Shown: piece by piece, positions 20,741-33,799 of the stretch | Numbering within the stretch: the stretch's first letter is position 1 | Layout of the letters: every line of letters starts with the position of its first letter | Assembly (NCBI GenBank): GCA_030063045.1 | Contig: JAQSEB010000090.1 | Coordinates: 806,001-870,000 of the forward strand | Reading direction: 5' to 3' | Origin: Pratylenchus scribneri | Lineage: Eukaryota > Nematoda > Chromadorea > Rhabditida > Pratylenchidae | DNA length: 64,000 nucleotides | The notes under the pieces: generated by a model | The model's input: only the letters and a program-made list of their open reading frames with translations | Told to the model about the DNA's origin: nothing | The model's database searches: none | Made by a program: the position numbers and the translations under genes

Positions 20741-21619
20741 ATTCCAAAATGTGTGCAAACAAATTCAAAATGTGTTAAATGTCTCTACCATTTTTCTGTC
20801 CTTTTTTATATTTTCGGTTATTTTTGGATCTTTCTTTTTTTCCAAAATTGAATAAAATGAAAATATTTGGGCATCCTTTAATGGATAATTTGCATATTAC
20901 ACTTTTTGTTTTAAAATGAGAAATCATAATAATATAAATTTAAATTCGTTTATTTCCAAGAATTCAGAAAAGCTATAGCTGCATTAGTAAAATATATTAC
21001 TTTAATAAACATTAATGTTGTTTGATTCAGAAATTTTCATCAAAAATTAATCACATCATTTCAGGGAAAATCTTTCTAATGGAATGGGAAAGAAATAGAG
21101 ATATTCTCACTAATTATTTTTTGCTTATTAGTCATCCATCGTTTTTAAATTTAATTCATTTGGGAAACGACCAGAGCCCAAAATATGAACATTCATTTTA
21201 CTCATTTTACTTTAAATTATCTAAATTATATTTTTATTTTATAGTAATTTCTTCAAAAAATAATACATATTAGAAGTTTCCGATCTTTCTACGAATAAAA
21301 TTAATTAATCATTAAAAAAAGTTGGTGACAAACTCCATTTTATTATCATCATTCTTACCCGTAGGTTTGGACAGACTCTGTTCCTAGACAGTCTCGGTTC
21401 CAAAACTCGGTTTTCTGTTCTTGAAAAAATATCTGTTCCGGTTCCTCCTATTTTCGGTTCTAAATAGCAAAATTTCCCAATTTCGGTTCCAAAATGTATT
21501 GATTTTTTTAGAACCGGAACCGATCTATTACCAGTATATTTTAATTAATATCTACAGTGAAGTCTTATTAGCATTCAAACATCCTTTTAAATATTTCCAA
21601 ATTTAACATCATCCGAAAT
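20741..21619. other. 3'UTR of gene C and upstream spacer of gene D
   Basis: Shared 3' block to about 20860. The recurrent upstream block is at about 21045-21210 (CACATCATTTCAGGGAAAA ... CCCAAAATATGAACATTCATT). The leader AACATCATCCGAAAT precedes the D start. A region rich in GGTTC/GAACC at about 21360-21520 is a small inverted repeat. Confidence 0.45.
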
Positions 21620-23079
21620 ATGTCAATCAAGTGGGCCATCATTGTAAGCGGCCTTTTGGCTGCAACTTTTGTCGGCATCGGTGATGGTAATTTTATATTT
21701 TTATTCTATTATATTTTAATTTATCAGGCCTGAAATGCTACTATGGTCTTGGCAAAACTGCAGGGAGCGAAGCTGGCGTATATGAAGAGAAAGAATGTGA
21801 AGGCAATGAAAATGCATGTCTCTCAGTTGATTGTAATTTTTAAAAAAATTTTATTAAAATTATGCATATTAAAATAAGGTGCCGGCGTCCATGATGGAAA
21901 AACTCTGAAGGATTGCAAACATGAGCCTGCGAATGTGGATTTGGACAAACAAAAATGCGTTGTTGAACACAGTTTTTGCAATATTACCGGTGTCCGTACT
22001 AATGGGAAATACTGCAGTTTGTGCCGGGGTGATCTGTGCAATACGGGTTAGTTTTAAATATATAGATCGGAGAACGTTTTCGATTTAAAAAATTGATGAT
22101 ATTTCAAATAGAAATTGGGAAATTTTGCTCAAAATAACCGAAAATAATAGAAACAAAAAAAAACCGACATTTTTCAAAAACCAAAAACCGGATTTTCAAA
22201 CCGATATGTTCAGAAAATCTACTCTGTCTAACCTAACCCTATTAAATATGTATAAAAATGACGATTGACGAATAGGTTTTTTTTCATCTCATGGATCTGC
22301 TAAAATTCCATTTTAATTTAAATTATTTAATCCAGGGTTTTAATATTAAATAAGACTAAATACTAAAAAATTGAAATTTAATATAAAATTGTACATAATT
22401 TGTATTGTTAAATCAAATATAAAATTTAATATGTATGAGAAAAACTACCAATTATTTGCTAGTATAGTATTGAGTATCGACTCTTTTTCTGAAACATTAG
22501 GATTATATATTTTATTGTATATTGTATTGGTATAAATGTCAAATGTGTATTGAATTTGAAAATATTGGAGACCCAAGATAATTTTTTGAATTATTCCTAG
22601 CTGACATATTTCATTGAATATTTCTGATATCATTCCATCAGGAATAAAAATATTCATAGATATCTGAAGATTCGGGATCAAAAATTCATTATTTATTTAT
22701 TTAATAATTAAATAAATTTTTCAGATCACATTGTTACCACAACATCCACCACTACAACAACAACAACTCGCCGTACAACCACAATTCGTAGCACTGCTGA
22801 TGAGACAAGCGAATCGGGAAATGGATTGAGTGAGTAAAATTAAAACTTAAGTATTATTTCAAATATTTAATGAATTTTTTAAAAAAATTTTTTTAAATAT
22901 TAAATTTTATTGAATATTTTGGTTATATTTATTAAAAATAAATTAATTAATTTTAAAAATACTAGAATTAAATATTATTGTTTTCTTTTTTAACAGCATT
23001 CCATCATCCGACTGCATTTTGGTTGCTCTTCGCCATTGGCACTGTGATGACGGCCGTTGGGCACTTTTTGGTCTTCTGA
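21620..23079 (+). CDS. array gene D: single-module Ly6-like GPI-type protein
   Basis: Exons 21620-21686, 21728-21832, 21879-22046, 22725-22829 and 22997-23079 join in frame to 175 residues. Signal peptide (MSIKWAIIVSGLLAATFVGI); module with KCYYG, KECEG, NACLSVDC, then KDCKH, QKCVV, FCNITGVRT, YCSLCRGDLCN; a 35-residue Thr-rich exon (TSTTTTTTTRRTTTIRS) ending SGNGL; hydrophobic tail (AFWLLFAIGTVMTAVGHF). It is closest to G, H and I, which share NITGV. No lesion. Confidence 0.75.
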
Positions 23080-23833
23080 AGAAGAAGAGAAAGAAGAGGA
23101 AATGGCCACAATTGTTGCAATGATGGCCATATTCCAAAAATGTTAATCAAATTCAAAATGTGTTAATGTTCTATCCCTTTTTTTCTGTCCATTTTTTATT
23201 CTTCGGTTATTTTTGGTTAAACTTTCCTCTTTCCTATGATGAATAAAAATGATCAAAATGAAAATCTTTTGCATTAATTTGACGGATAATTTATATAATT
23301 CACATTTTTTATAATATTTATTCAAAATTTCACTTTCACGGTGGAATTTTTCAAAAGTTTATTTCTATAACCAAAAAAAAATAAAAACTAAAATAGATAA
23401 TTTTAAAAATTATTTTCGTGATTAAAAAAATTTCTACATAAAAAATTTAAAATGAAATTTCTCGTCTTTAATTTTTTTTCCATTGGAATAAAATATAGTT
23501 TTAAAAGGAAAAAATTTCAATTGAAACCTACAGCATCCGTTCATTTCCATTAGAGGATAAAATAAAATATTAAATGGGCAAACAAATTGAATCCATTTAA
23601 AAAAATAGAAGAAAACGGCCAAAAGTAGCATAAATTATCGCCATTAAAATGAAAAGTTTTTTATAAAATATTAAAAATTTGAAAAGGCAATGAACATTCT
23701 CAACATTTCTATAAATCCAACAAGCCTTTCGAAATAAAATTTTTTTTTATTAAAAGATACCAAAAATTTCATCTTTAATATTAATTTTCTTTAAAGAATT
23801 TCAAATTCTAAAAAATATTCCAAAGTAATATTA
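23080..23833. other. 3'UTR of gene D and spacer before gene E
   Basis: Shared 3' block (GATGGCCATATTCC ... TTCGGTTATTTTTGG ... AATAAA at about 23242) followed by AT-rich spacer. No other gene. Confidence 0.5.
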
Positions 23834-26800
23834 ATGTGTATTTTCGGCAATTCTGCTTTCTTTTTCGCCTGCCTTTTGGCTATATCTTTGTTTGCCATTG
23901 CGGATGGTAATTTTGCATTTTTGTTATTATTTTTAATTTTAATTTCTCCATAAATATTAGGCCTAAAATGCTATGATGGAGTTGGAAAAATTGGAAGTGG
24001 CATATTCACAGTGAAAGAATGTCCCCAGACTTCTAATGCATGCTATGACATTAGATGTATTTTTAAAATTTAAAAAGCAAATATTGGAATTGGCTAATTC
24101 CGGAATTAACTTGATACTGGACTATAGCTAACTATGATAATCTCGTATTCTGGCTAGCCGCGTTTTGCGGACCCGCCATTTGCGGATGAAACGGTTTGGT
24201 GCCGCTGATGGTAAAGTTGAAGTAGCATTGTTTAAGACATCTTATTAACATAAAATTAGCTACAAAATGACATCAAAAGAATCAGCCAATTTTGTGTATT
24301 CACCGAGTTATGGCCACAAAAACCAATGGTTTAATTAAAATTGTGTTTTTGGCCGTTTTTTGGCCATAACTTAATGAATATTCGATATTGGTCAAAGCTT
24401 TTGATGTCATTTTGTAGCTAATTTTATGACTAATAAAATGCCATAAATAATACTACATCAGCTTTACCGCTAGCGGCACCATACCGTTTCGTCCGCAAAA
24501 TGGCGGATCCGCAAAAAGCGTAACACCCGTAGACTTTGTTTAGTTCAGTTTCTAAAATGGATTCATTCGAATCTGAATAGTTAATTTAGTGTATGAAATT
24601 TCCATTTTAAACAACAATAGTCACTTTTTTGAAAACTAACTGTTGTTTAAACCTAAACCGGTTATGATTTTAATTAACTTTGCCTGACCTTCATTGAGGT
24701 AGGTTTAATTGAAATTTCATTAACAAATTAGGACCTAGTCCATTTTTAAATCTTAACAAAGTTTAGAAGCCGAGATTACCAAAATTAGTCAACCCAGTAA
24801 CTAGCTAATTCCCTCTAAAATATAAAGAGAATATAATAAACATTAGGTGGTGGCGAACTTGACGGAAATGTTATCAAGTTATGTGTTGGCTTAAGCGACA
24901 TCGAATTCAAATATTGCGATATCTATCCTGGTGACTGCTATCTAAACAACATTACAAGTAGGTCAAAAGGTTGCAGCATATGTACGACTGATCTTTGCAA
25001 TCCGGGTAAATTTATCAAAATGAATTAAATATTATTTTCTTAAAATTTGCAAAATATTTCCTTGGGTTTGGGGTATTTGAATGAGAACAATTCTGCGCAT
25101 TTTTTTTGTTTTACCAATAGATCATCATCGAAATAATACAAAAATTGTGAATGGCAATAAATAATTAGGAATACAAAAATTTCTTTTGTGACTTTTAAAT
25201 TTATAAATTCTCTGACTTAAAAAATGTAAATACTTTTAATTTTAAGTGTTACAGTGTTTAATTTTTAGCAATATAAGTCGCTTATTTTAGTCGATTTTTG
25301 GTCATTTTTGGCATCGAAATATCGTTTTACGGTTTCGAAAAATTTTTTTGAGACATCGAACCCATCCCTGATTTCGATAATTCTATTGGCCATATTTCTT
25401 AGATCAAATCCCCACTACAACGCTGAACACAACAACCACAACAACAACAAAGCCAAGCACAACGACAGCGTCCAGTAATGGTAATTTTATAATTTTGCAA
25501 TTTATTTATATTATTTTAATTTCTACAAAATGTTAGGAATCAAATGCTACGATGGTTTTGGCAAAATTGGTAGCGGTGTTGGATTCAAAGGAGTACAATG
25601 CCCGAACCAAGATGATTCATGCCTTGACATTGAATGTATTTTTTAAATTTAATTATAAAGAAATAGATCTTTTAAACTAATATTGAAAATTAGTAGCTAA
25701 TTTTGGGATTAGCTAATTTTTTAATATTAATTTTAAAATATACATAAAATATAATAAATTTAGGTGATGGCGTACTTGCCGGAAATGCTATGAAGTTTTG
25801 TGCTAATTTAGGCATATCAAATTCAACCCATTGCGATACTACTCATGGCTGCAATCATAATAACATTAAAAGTCCCGCAAAAAGTTGCCGCATATGCACG
25901 AGTGATTTTTGCAATGCGGGTACCTATTTGCTTTAATTATAAATATCAAAATGAATTTCAATTATTTTTTATATTTTTCAAAAAAAATTAATTTTTTGAG
26001 TGCATGAAACTCATTTTTTTATTCTCTAATATTTATATTAATATTAACATCAACAATGGATAAGTGAAGTGAATTTAAATAATATATATTTCAAAAATGA
26101 ATATTCCCTATTTTTATGGGTAATTAATTATTAGGGTTAATTCCCCGTTCCGCGGGGCGGGGACGCGGGGCGGGGAATCCATGAATTTTGGGCAAATTCC
26201 CCGCCCTGCTCCCCGCACCTTGATTCCCCGCATTCCCCGTTCCCCGCACTTCGACTCCCCGCCCCGCAACCTTTTTAAAAGGCAACATTTAGGGAACAAA
26301 AATTTTATTTTTTATGAGGAATTCTGATATACATTTCGGAATTTGTGTGGCATTTTGTTATTATTTCTTTTTTTGCACATAATTTATCTAAATCATCAAT
26401 TTCCAATCTCCAAATTTTTTTTCTCATTTTATATTAATTCTTAAATTTTAATTTTATTCAAATCATTACCCAATATGTTCATTTAGAATTAGAAGAAATT
26501 AAAAAGATAATTTTCCAGAAGAAGAATAATGTCTAAAAGTAAAGTGTGGACTTATTTTGAAGAAATAGAAAATTCTCACGATGTTATCTGCCAAATATGC
26601 ACACAGAGATTGAAGAGAAAAGACAAAACCACGAAAACAATGTGGAGTCATTTGGAATATAAACATGAAGAACAATACAAATTGCTGAAACAAGATGAAA
26701 AAGGAAAACCAAAAAATGAAGTAAAATAGATACAAAATTAAAGAAATTCTATTTGATTTATTTAGTGTTTGGATCCATTTATTATCAAGAAAAAAGAAGA

Positions 26801-29800
26801 GCAAATGAAAGAAGAAGAATCGCTCTGTCGGATAATGATAAAACAAAATTGTGCTTTCTCCTTTTTCAACAATGAAGACGTGAAAAGGCTTTTTAGCAAG
26901 GCTAATCCAAATTTAAAGGTTTTGATTAAATTTTTATATCATTATAATTTTGTATGCAGTCTCATAATGGTGATTATTTTGCCAAAATTGTTGTGCCGAG
27001 AATGGCCAAGAAAATACAAGAAAATATCAAAGCACAAATTGGCGAATGCCATTATGCAATTACTAGCGATGGTTGGAGCGACCCATCAACGACTCCTTCC
27101 TTTCAAAGGTTTTTAAAAATAAATTTAAATTAATATTTTAAAATTTTAGTGTAACAATTCATTGTTGCAATAAAAAATACAAACGTTTTGACTTTGTTTT
27201 GGCGGCTTCTCCATTAGAATGCAAGCATACGGCCGAAAATATTGCGAACAAAATTGAAGAAAATTTAGTAGACAATTCATTTAAAATTGAGAATTTAATC
27301 TGCCTTGTTCGCGACAATGCCGCCAATATAGCCAAAAGCGCCAAGTTGTTGGAGATTGAAAGGTTTTTTTTAATAAAAGAATGAATTTATATTTTAAAGT
27401 TTTCAATGTGTCAATCATTTTCTTCACCTGGTAATTTGCGATTTATTGAAGGATCCAAGACTGGATGAATTAATAAAAAAAATCCGACATTGGGTCAAGG
27501 AGTGCCGGACCAAAAATGGCAAAGCAATCTTTTCACAAAAACAAGAAAAGCTCGGGTTCAAAGTTACAAAACTTATATTGGTAAGGAATTATAAAAAAAT
27601 TGTTTAAAATATTTTCAAAAACAGTCAGTTCCTACGCGATGGAACTCGACTTTTGCCATGATGAACACTTTTTGGAAGCAAAGGAAAGTTATATTGGCAC
27701 TTGAATTTGATCGGCAACAAGAAGAGTGGCCACCACGAGCCAAAAAGCAAAAAATTGAGCAACTGTCCGCGGATTTGCCAAAAATTTCTGGGGCTGATTT
27801 TACCTTCATGGCGCATATTTGCTCCATTTTGCAAATATTCGATGATGAAACCAAAAAGGTAAAATAATTTTTACAATGCTTTAATAAATATATTTTAGTT
27901 TTCAAATGAAATTTCCACTGCTTCTACAATAATTCCAACATTGAAAAAAATCAGAGATTTTCTGGTCGCATTGAGACCAGATCCATCTGTTCAATTCATT
28001 GCTGAATCTTTGACCAAATCAATCAATGATCGTGTGTCAAGTTTGGCCAACAATGAAATTTTACACATGGCGACATTACTTGATCCCCGATGGGCTTATG
28101 ATGAAACAATTTGGTTCAAAAGAAACTGGGAGATAATTGAAAAAGAATTGATAGAATTTGCAAAGAAAATAGGTTAATTTCAACAATTATTTAAAAATTT
28201 ATAAGATTTTTAGCTCTCAAAAATGTTGATGAATCAACAATTGAATTGAATGAAGAAATCCCAGAAAATTCAGAATTCAATGTCGAAATGAATTTCGAAA
28301 ACTTCATTTCAAGCGATGAAAGCCTACAGCATTGTTTAAAATTTTCAATTTAAAAATAAATCGATTTTTTAGATGACATCTATGCTGATCCAAAATCGCC
28401 AATTTCTAATCCAACAGCAATATCCGGCGAGCTTGATGCAGAATTGGATGCCAAAATCAAGTCTCAACTTGCCATTTATGCATCTATCAAACGACCACCT
28501 AAGAATGACAATATATTTGATTGGTGGCGACTAAATGCGCCCAAATTCCCTGAACTTGGAGAGCTGGCCCAAATATTTTTGTCAGTTCCTGCAACCTCGA
28601 TTGCGTCAGAGAGGCTCTTCTCTAAAACTGGCCTACTTTATGCAAATACTCTGAGAAATCGGTAAAATTATTTTATAATTTTTAAAAATTTAATTTTATT
28701 TAGTCTTTCTGGAAAAATGGCCGAAAGAATTCTGATCATAAAAGCACACTTGAAAAAGAAATTGAAGCTGGGTCCTTCCACTGAACCAGAAGAATCGGAT
28801 TTGAGTGAAGAAGAATTCGAAGATGAAGAATAAAAGAATAAACTGATTTATTTATTTTTATTATGATATTTTATTTTGGCGATTTTAAAATTTTATTAAA
28901 CGAATTACAAAAAAATGCCTTAAGGACAGCGGGGCGGGGGCGCCCCGCTGAGAGGAGCCTCCCCGCCCCGCTCCCCGCACCCTGATTCCCCGCTCTCCCC
29001 GTTCCCCGCTTTTTCATTCCCCGCCCGCGGGGAATTAACCCTATTAATTATGTGAGATTTGCTGCTTTGTGTTTAATATTTTTTCTGACAATCATAGAGC
29101 CAATTTGGGAAAGCTATACAAAACTCTAAGTTTACTAAAGAACTTTACATTTTTAAATTAGTTTTTTAGTAAAAATTTAACAAACACGAATTTTTGAAAG
29201 AAAAATGACTTATATATTACGAGAGTACACTCATAAAAAAATTCAAATATTACAATAAGTTGGATAATTCTATTGGCCATATTTCTTAGATCAAATTCCC
29301 ACCACAACGCCGTACACAACATCTGAGCCGACCATAACAACAACACCGAGTACAACGATAGTGTCCAGTAATGGTAATTTTACAATTTTTAATTTGCTTA
29401 AATTATTTTTAATTTCCCCCCAAAATGATAGGCATCAAATGCTACGATGGCTTTGGCAAAATTGGAAGTGGTGTTGGATTTAAAGGAGTAGATTGTGCCC
29501 CTCCGATTTTTGATTCATGCATTGATGTTATATGTATTTTTAAAATTTAATTATAAAGAAGTAGATCTTTTAAAACTAATATTGAAAATTAGAAGCCAAT
29601 TCCGGGATAAGCTAATTTATTAATATTAGTTTTACAAAAACATTTAATATAATAAATTTAGGTGATGGCGTACTTGCCGGAAATGCTATGAAGTTTTGTG
29701 CCAATTTAGGGATATTAAATTCAACCTATTGTATTCCTACTGAATGCAATCATAATAACACTAAAAGTCCGGCAAAAAGCTGTCGCGTATGCACGAGTGA

Positions 29801-32800
29801 TTTTTGCAATGCGGGTACCTATTTGCTTTAATTATAAATATCAAAATTAATTTCTATTATTTTTTATATTTTTCAAAAATTGTTTTTTTTGCGATGTCTT
29901 AAAATTAGGGTTGCGCCCCCGAAGGTCGGGGGTGAGTTGGACGGGGACGGGGGTGATCGGGGATGACACCTTCGGGGACGGGGACGGGGGTGACCTTGAC
30001 GGGGACCCCCGCGGGGATCCCCGCGGGGGTACGGGGGTGATCTAAATTTTTTAAAAGACCTTATTTTTCAGACAAAAAATTTTCTGAAGAAAAATTTACT
30101 AAAATTTCAATAAATTATAAGCGTAAATATATTTTACATCGTCATTTATTCCAATTTCCTATCCAATTTCTTCCGCAATAAAACCAGATTTTGTTGGTTC
30201 CAATTGAAAATCATCCAAATTTGCTTTTACAACTAAAATTTGACGGAAGTTTCTTGGAAAACTTTTAAATAAAATCAACTATATGGCGAGATATGATGAA
30301 GTCAGATTCTTGTTTCCTAAATTAGCTATAGGAAGTGATTTTCGTAAATCTTTGATTGGGAATTGCATACTTAATAATAGAAAAGTTTAGGTTGAGATCA
30401 TTTCTATCTCGGCTATTTCCGTATCAGCAATTTTGACGAACCATAGTTCATCAATCATCATCCAAATAACCAATCAGAATGTTTAAAGTGCATCTTATAG
30501 CCCAATTATTAGCTATCTATTGATATATCGTTCATAAAAACTGTAATGTTTTGGCTAAGTTATGGCCATAAATACAAAAATAAGGGCGGTTTTTCAAAGT
30601 TTTTGGACAAAAATTGGCCAAAACTTACATATTTAGATAATCAACATACCAATGGATAGCCAATATTAGGGCTATTAAACTTACTTTAGATCTTTTAAAT
30701 TGTTTAATTGGGTGGCGAGCTGCAACTCGTCAAATTCGCTGACTGAGATGGAAGTGGCGAGACGGAAATGTCCCTCGCCGAAAAAGTTTCAATAGCCTTA
30801 CAGCGAAAAATATTAGCCAGATAAAGCCGCGCAGCGAAAAATTTTTACCGCCCTACAGAAATCTGCACAAAATTTCTTTATCTTATCCCATTTTCCTTGA
30901 AAAATCCAATAATATGGGGTGCATGTTCACCCCCGTACCCCCGCGGGGGTGAGCTTTCGGGGACGGGGATTTACGGGGATGGACCTTCGGGGACGGGGAC
31001 GGGGGTGAGGCCCAAAATCCTCGGGGATCCCCGTCGGGGGTGGCCCCCGCGGGGACGGGGGCGCAACCCTACTTAAAATGAATCTCATTTTTTTTATTTT
31101 ATAATATTTATATTAATATAAACTTCAAAATCGGAAAGGTTAATTGAATTTAAATATTAATATATATTTCAAAAATGAATATTCCATATTTTTATGGGTA
31201 ATTAATTATGTGAGATATTCTATTAATTTTTTTCTGATAACTCATAGAGCCAATTTGGAAAAGCTATACAAAATTTGAAAAACTCTGTTCACTAAAAACT
31301 TGACATTTTTAAATTTTATGAATTATAGTTTTTTTAAATTAAAATACATTGGAAAATGTAATAAACTCGAATTTTTGAACGAAAATTGACTTACATTATA
31401 TATTATGAGAGTACACTCATAGAAAAATGAAAAATTAAAATATTAGAATAATTTGGATAATTCTATTGACCATATTTCTTAGATCAAATTCCCACCACAA
31501 CGCCGACCACAACAACAATAATGCCGACCACAACAATAACAACGCCGAGCACAACAACAATAATGCCGACCACAACAACATCAACAATGCCGAGTACAAC
31601 AACATCAACAATGCCGACCAAAACAACAATAATGCCGACCACAACAACAACAACGCCGAGCACAACAACATCAACAATGCCGAGTACAAGAACATCAACG
31701 ATGCCGACCACAACAACAATAATGCCGACCACAACAACAACAACGCCGAGCACAACAACATCAACAATGCCGAGTACAACAACATCAACAATGCCGAGTA
31801 CAACAACATCAACAATGCCGAATACAACAACATCAACAATGCCAAATACAACATCTGAACCGACCACAACAACAATGCCGAGCACAAAAACAACAATAAT
31901 GCCGAGCACAAAAACAACAATAATGCCGAGCACAACATCTGAGCCGACCACAAAAACATCTGAACCGACCACAACATCTGAGCCGACCACAACAACATCT
32001 GAACCGACCACAACAACATTTGAACCGACCATAACAACATCTAAGCCGACCACAAAAACATCTGAACCGACCACAACAACATCTGAATCGACCATAACAA
32101 CATCTGAGCCGACCACAACAACACCGCCGACCACAACATCTGAACCGACCACAACAACAACACATAGTACAGCACATGAGCCGACCACAACGACTGCGTC
32201 CAGTAATGGTAATTTTACAATTTAGTTCATTTTAAATTATTTTTAATTTCCTTCCAAAATGTTAAAACTATATACCATTTAGGAAAAAGAGCTAAATTAA
32301 ATTTGTCTATAATTTGTCCTTTCTAATTTTATGAATTATATCTTGAAGAAATTTAAGTATTTTTAGAAAATTGAACAGATTTCGAATTTTGGGAGAAAAT
32401 CTGTTTAATTTGTTATTTTTAACGATAAAATATTTTACGAATATTTTGGCAAGAATGGCTTTTGAGGAATAGCAGTTGTCTGGACTCTGGAGAGTGCCAA
32501 TCTCTATAGAAAAATTCAAATATTACAGAGGACAATTCAATTAATCATCTTTCTCTTTCAGATCAAATTGCCACAACAATATCGACTACAATGACTACGC
32601 CAAGTACAACAATATTCGGGCCTTCTGGTCCTGGTAGACGGCCTGTTGTTGAAGTGGAGAACGATACGATTGGATTGAGTGAGTATAATTTGTTTTTGCA
32701 AATTTCTTCTGGGTGATATCTTCGGTATATTTGCGGTTTTCATTTCGGAATAAGATTGGGATTGAACAAAAATTAGCAAACATCATCAAAAAGATTAATA

Positions 32801-33076
32801 TAAATATTTACTCGGCTAATTGATTTCTTATTTCAGCTCATATTGTCAAAACGAGCGATTCGGATAATGAATTTAGTAAGTTTTAATTAATGTATTAATT
32901 AATAATTTTTGTTGAATTCCTTTTGATTTTTAATTTTTTTAATGCTCATGAAATTTTTAAAAATATATAAAAGTTTTAATTAATTATTTTTAACAGCATT
33001 GCTTCACCAAATTGCAATTTTAATACTTATTGCCATTGGAGCTGTGATTTCCGGTGTTGGATATTTTCTGTTCTGA
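23834..33076 (+). CDS. array gene E: three-module Ly6-like mucin with 242-residue Thr-rich exon
   Basis: Thirteen exons join in frame to 653 residues, every intron phase 1: 23834-23906, 23961-24056, 24847-25005, 25403-25480, 25537-25635, 25764-25919, 29290-29373, 29432-29533, 29662-29814, 31483-32208, 32562-32678, 32837-32875, 32997-33076. Order: signal peptide; module 1; short Thr exon; module 2; short Thr exon; module 3; very long mucin exon with repeats of TTTSTMPS and TTSEPT type; two linker exons; hydrophobic tail (AILILIAIGAVISGVGYFLF). Modules 2 and 3 are close copies. Two transposons lie in the equivalent introns after modules 2 and 3. It is the largest member and looks intact. Confidence 0.7.
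24159..24520. mobile_element. fold-back MITE (GCGTTTTGCGGA family), copy 1
   Basis: Left arm CGTTTTGCGGACCCGCCATT pairs with the right arm AATGGCGGATCCGCAAAAAG. The arms extend inward through AAACGGTTTGGTGCCGC / GCGGCACCATACCGTTTC and GACATCAAAAG. It sits in the intron splitting module 1 of gene E. A second copy is at 36103-36470. Confidence 0.7.
25291..25370. repeat. truncated CAGGGATGGGTTC-family MITE
   Basis: Carries the family's CGATTTTTGGTCATTTTTGG block, one tandem unit and the right end ACATCGAACCCATCCCTG. The left terminus is missing, so it is a relic. Confidence 0.6.
26132..29043 (+). mobile_element. hAT transposon, near-intact
   Basis: The 2912-bp element starts TAGGGTTAATTCCCCG and ends CGGGGAATTAACCCTA. 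It is flanked by an exact 8-bp duplication TTAATTAT (26124-26131 and 29044-29051). The subterminal regions are strikingly GC-rich (repeats of CCCCGC) in an AT-rich genome. It sits in an intron of gene E; the homologous site in the next repeat unit (about 31196-31215, GGGTAATTAATTATGTGAG) is empty, which confirms the insertion boundaries. It encodes the transposase at 26529-28833. Confidence 0.92.
26529..28833 (+). pseudogene. hAT transposase (BED finger, DDE, hATC), one frameshift
   Basis: Exons start at 26529, 26766, 26960, 27150 and 27399, with further exons to 28833. An N-terminal BED zinc finger (VICQICTQRLKR ... MWSHLEYKH) is followed by ITSDGWSD (first catalytic Asp), VRDNAANIAKSAKLL (second Asp), PTRWNSTFAMM, and the C-terminal hATC dimerisation part (PATSIASERLFSKTGLLYAN, with the catalytic Glu region), ending in an acidic tail. 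One extra T in the run at about 27417-27421, between CVNHF and LHLVI, shifts the frame; every other joint fits. This is either recent decay or a homopolymer error, so the element may still be active. Confidence 0.85.
29906..31071. mobile_element. non-autonomous hAT-type element with GC-rich ends
   Basis: The 1166-bp element starts TAGGGTTGCGCCCCCG and ends CGGGGGCGCAACCCTA, with an exact 8-bp duplication CTTAAAAT (29898-29905, 31072-31079). Subterminal arrays of GGGGACGGGGGTGA-type repeats at both ends are G-rich. The middle (about 30300-30720) is AT-rich and partly palindromic. No transposase is visible. It inserted in the intron after module 3 of gene E. Confidence 0.85.
31490..32200 (+). 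repeat. minisatellite coding the long mucin domain of gene E
   Basis: Irregular repeats of ACAACAACATCAACAATGCC and CATCTGAACCGACCACAACA type, all in multiples of three, encode TTTSTMPS- and TTSEPT-like repeats. Homogeneity is higher in the first half. The opposite strand also has long open frames, which are artefacts of the repeat. Confidence 0.8.
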
Positions 33077-33799
33077 TGAAGAAGAATGAAGAGAAAGAAA
33101 GAATTGGCCATAAAATTGTGGCAAATATGATGGCCAAAATTCCAAAATGTTAATCAGTGAAATATGTTAATTGTCATCCTTTCTGTCCTTCTTTTTTATT
33201 TTTGAATTCAATTTTTCTTTCCACTGAATAAATAAATATTCTTGACATTACACAAATTTGAATATTAAACAATTACCTAGATTAGAATTTTCTCAATGGA
33301 TCGATTAAAAATTTATCCAATTTTTACTAATTATTTTATCATTAAAAAAATAAATTTTTATAACACAATGATGTCTGGCACAACAACGACAGCAGATGAT
33401 TCGAATGGATTGAATTGGCCATAATAATTCCAAAAATGCTAATCAAATTCAAAATGTGTTAATGACTTGTCTATCCTTTTTTTCCCGTTTATTTTCGGTT
33501 TTTTTTGGATTCCCTTTCCTCTTTTCAATGTTGAATAAAAATATTAAAATTAAAATATTTGGATTCATAATAATTAATAAAAATAAATAAATATTAATTT
33601 GTTTTCGTATTTTTTTAAGCATACGGAAAAGCAAATGCTGCATTAAAATGTACTTATATTTATATACAATTTTCTTACTTACTTTCATCATTATTAAAAT
33701 TGTAAGATTCAGGATTTTTTCGTCAAAAAATTTATCACATTATTTCTGAAAAAAATAATTCAATGTGATGGAAAAAATTAATTTCATTGCTTATTTTGC
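33077..33799. other. 3'UTR of gene E, relic gene end, and array spacer
   Basis: The shared 3' block of gene E runs to about 33235. A relic of another member's 3' end (33361-33424) has its own 3' block to about 33560. The recurrent upstream block at about 33700-33800 runs directly into the 3' end of gene F on the other strand. Confidence 0.5.
33361..33424 (+). pseudogene. relic of a gene C-like terminal exon
   Basis: The stretch encodes the same end as gene C (MMSGTTTTADDSNGLNWP then stop) and is followed by the family 3' block, but no upstream exons are present. It is a leftover of a deleted array copy. Confidence 0.65.

Noticed and set aside
31435..32188. Long minus-strand open frames rich in Leu/Ser/Ala-Leu or Val/Gly repeats
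   Set aside because: They are the reverse readings of the Thr-coding minisatellite of gene E; three frames are open only because the repeat unit lacks stops.
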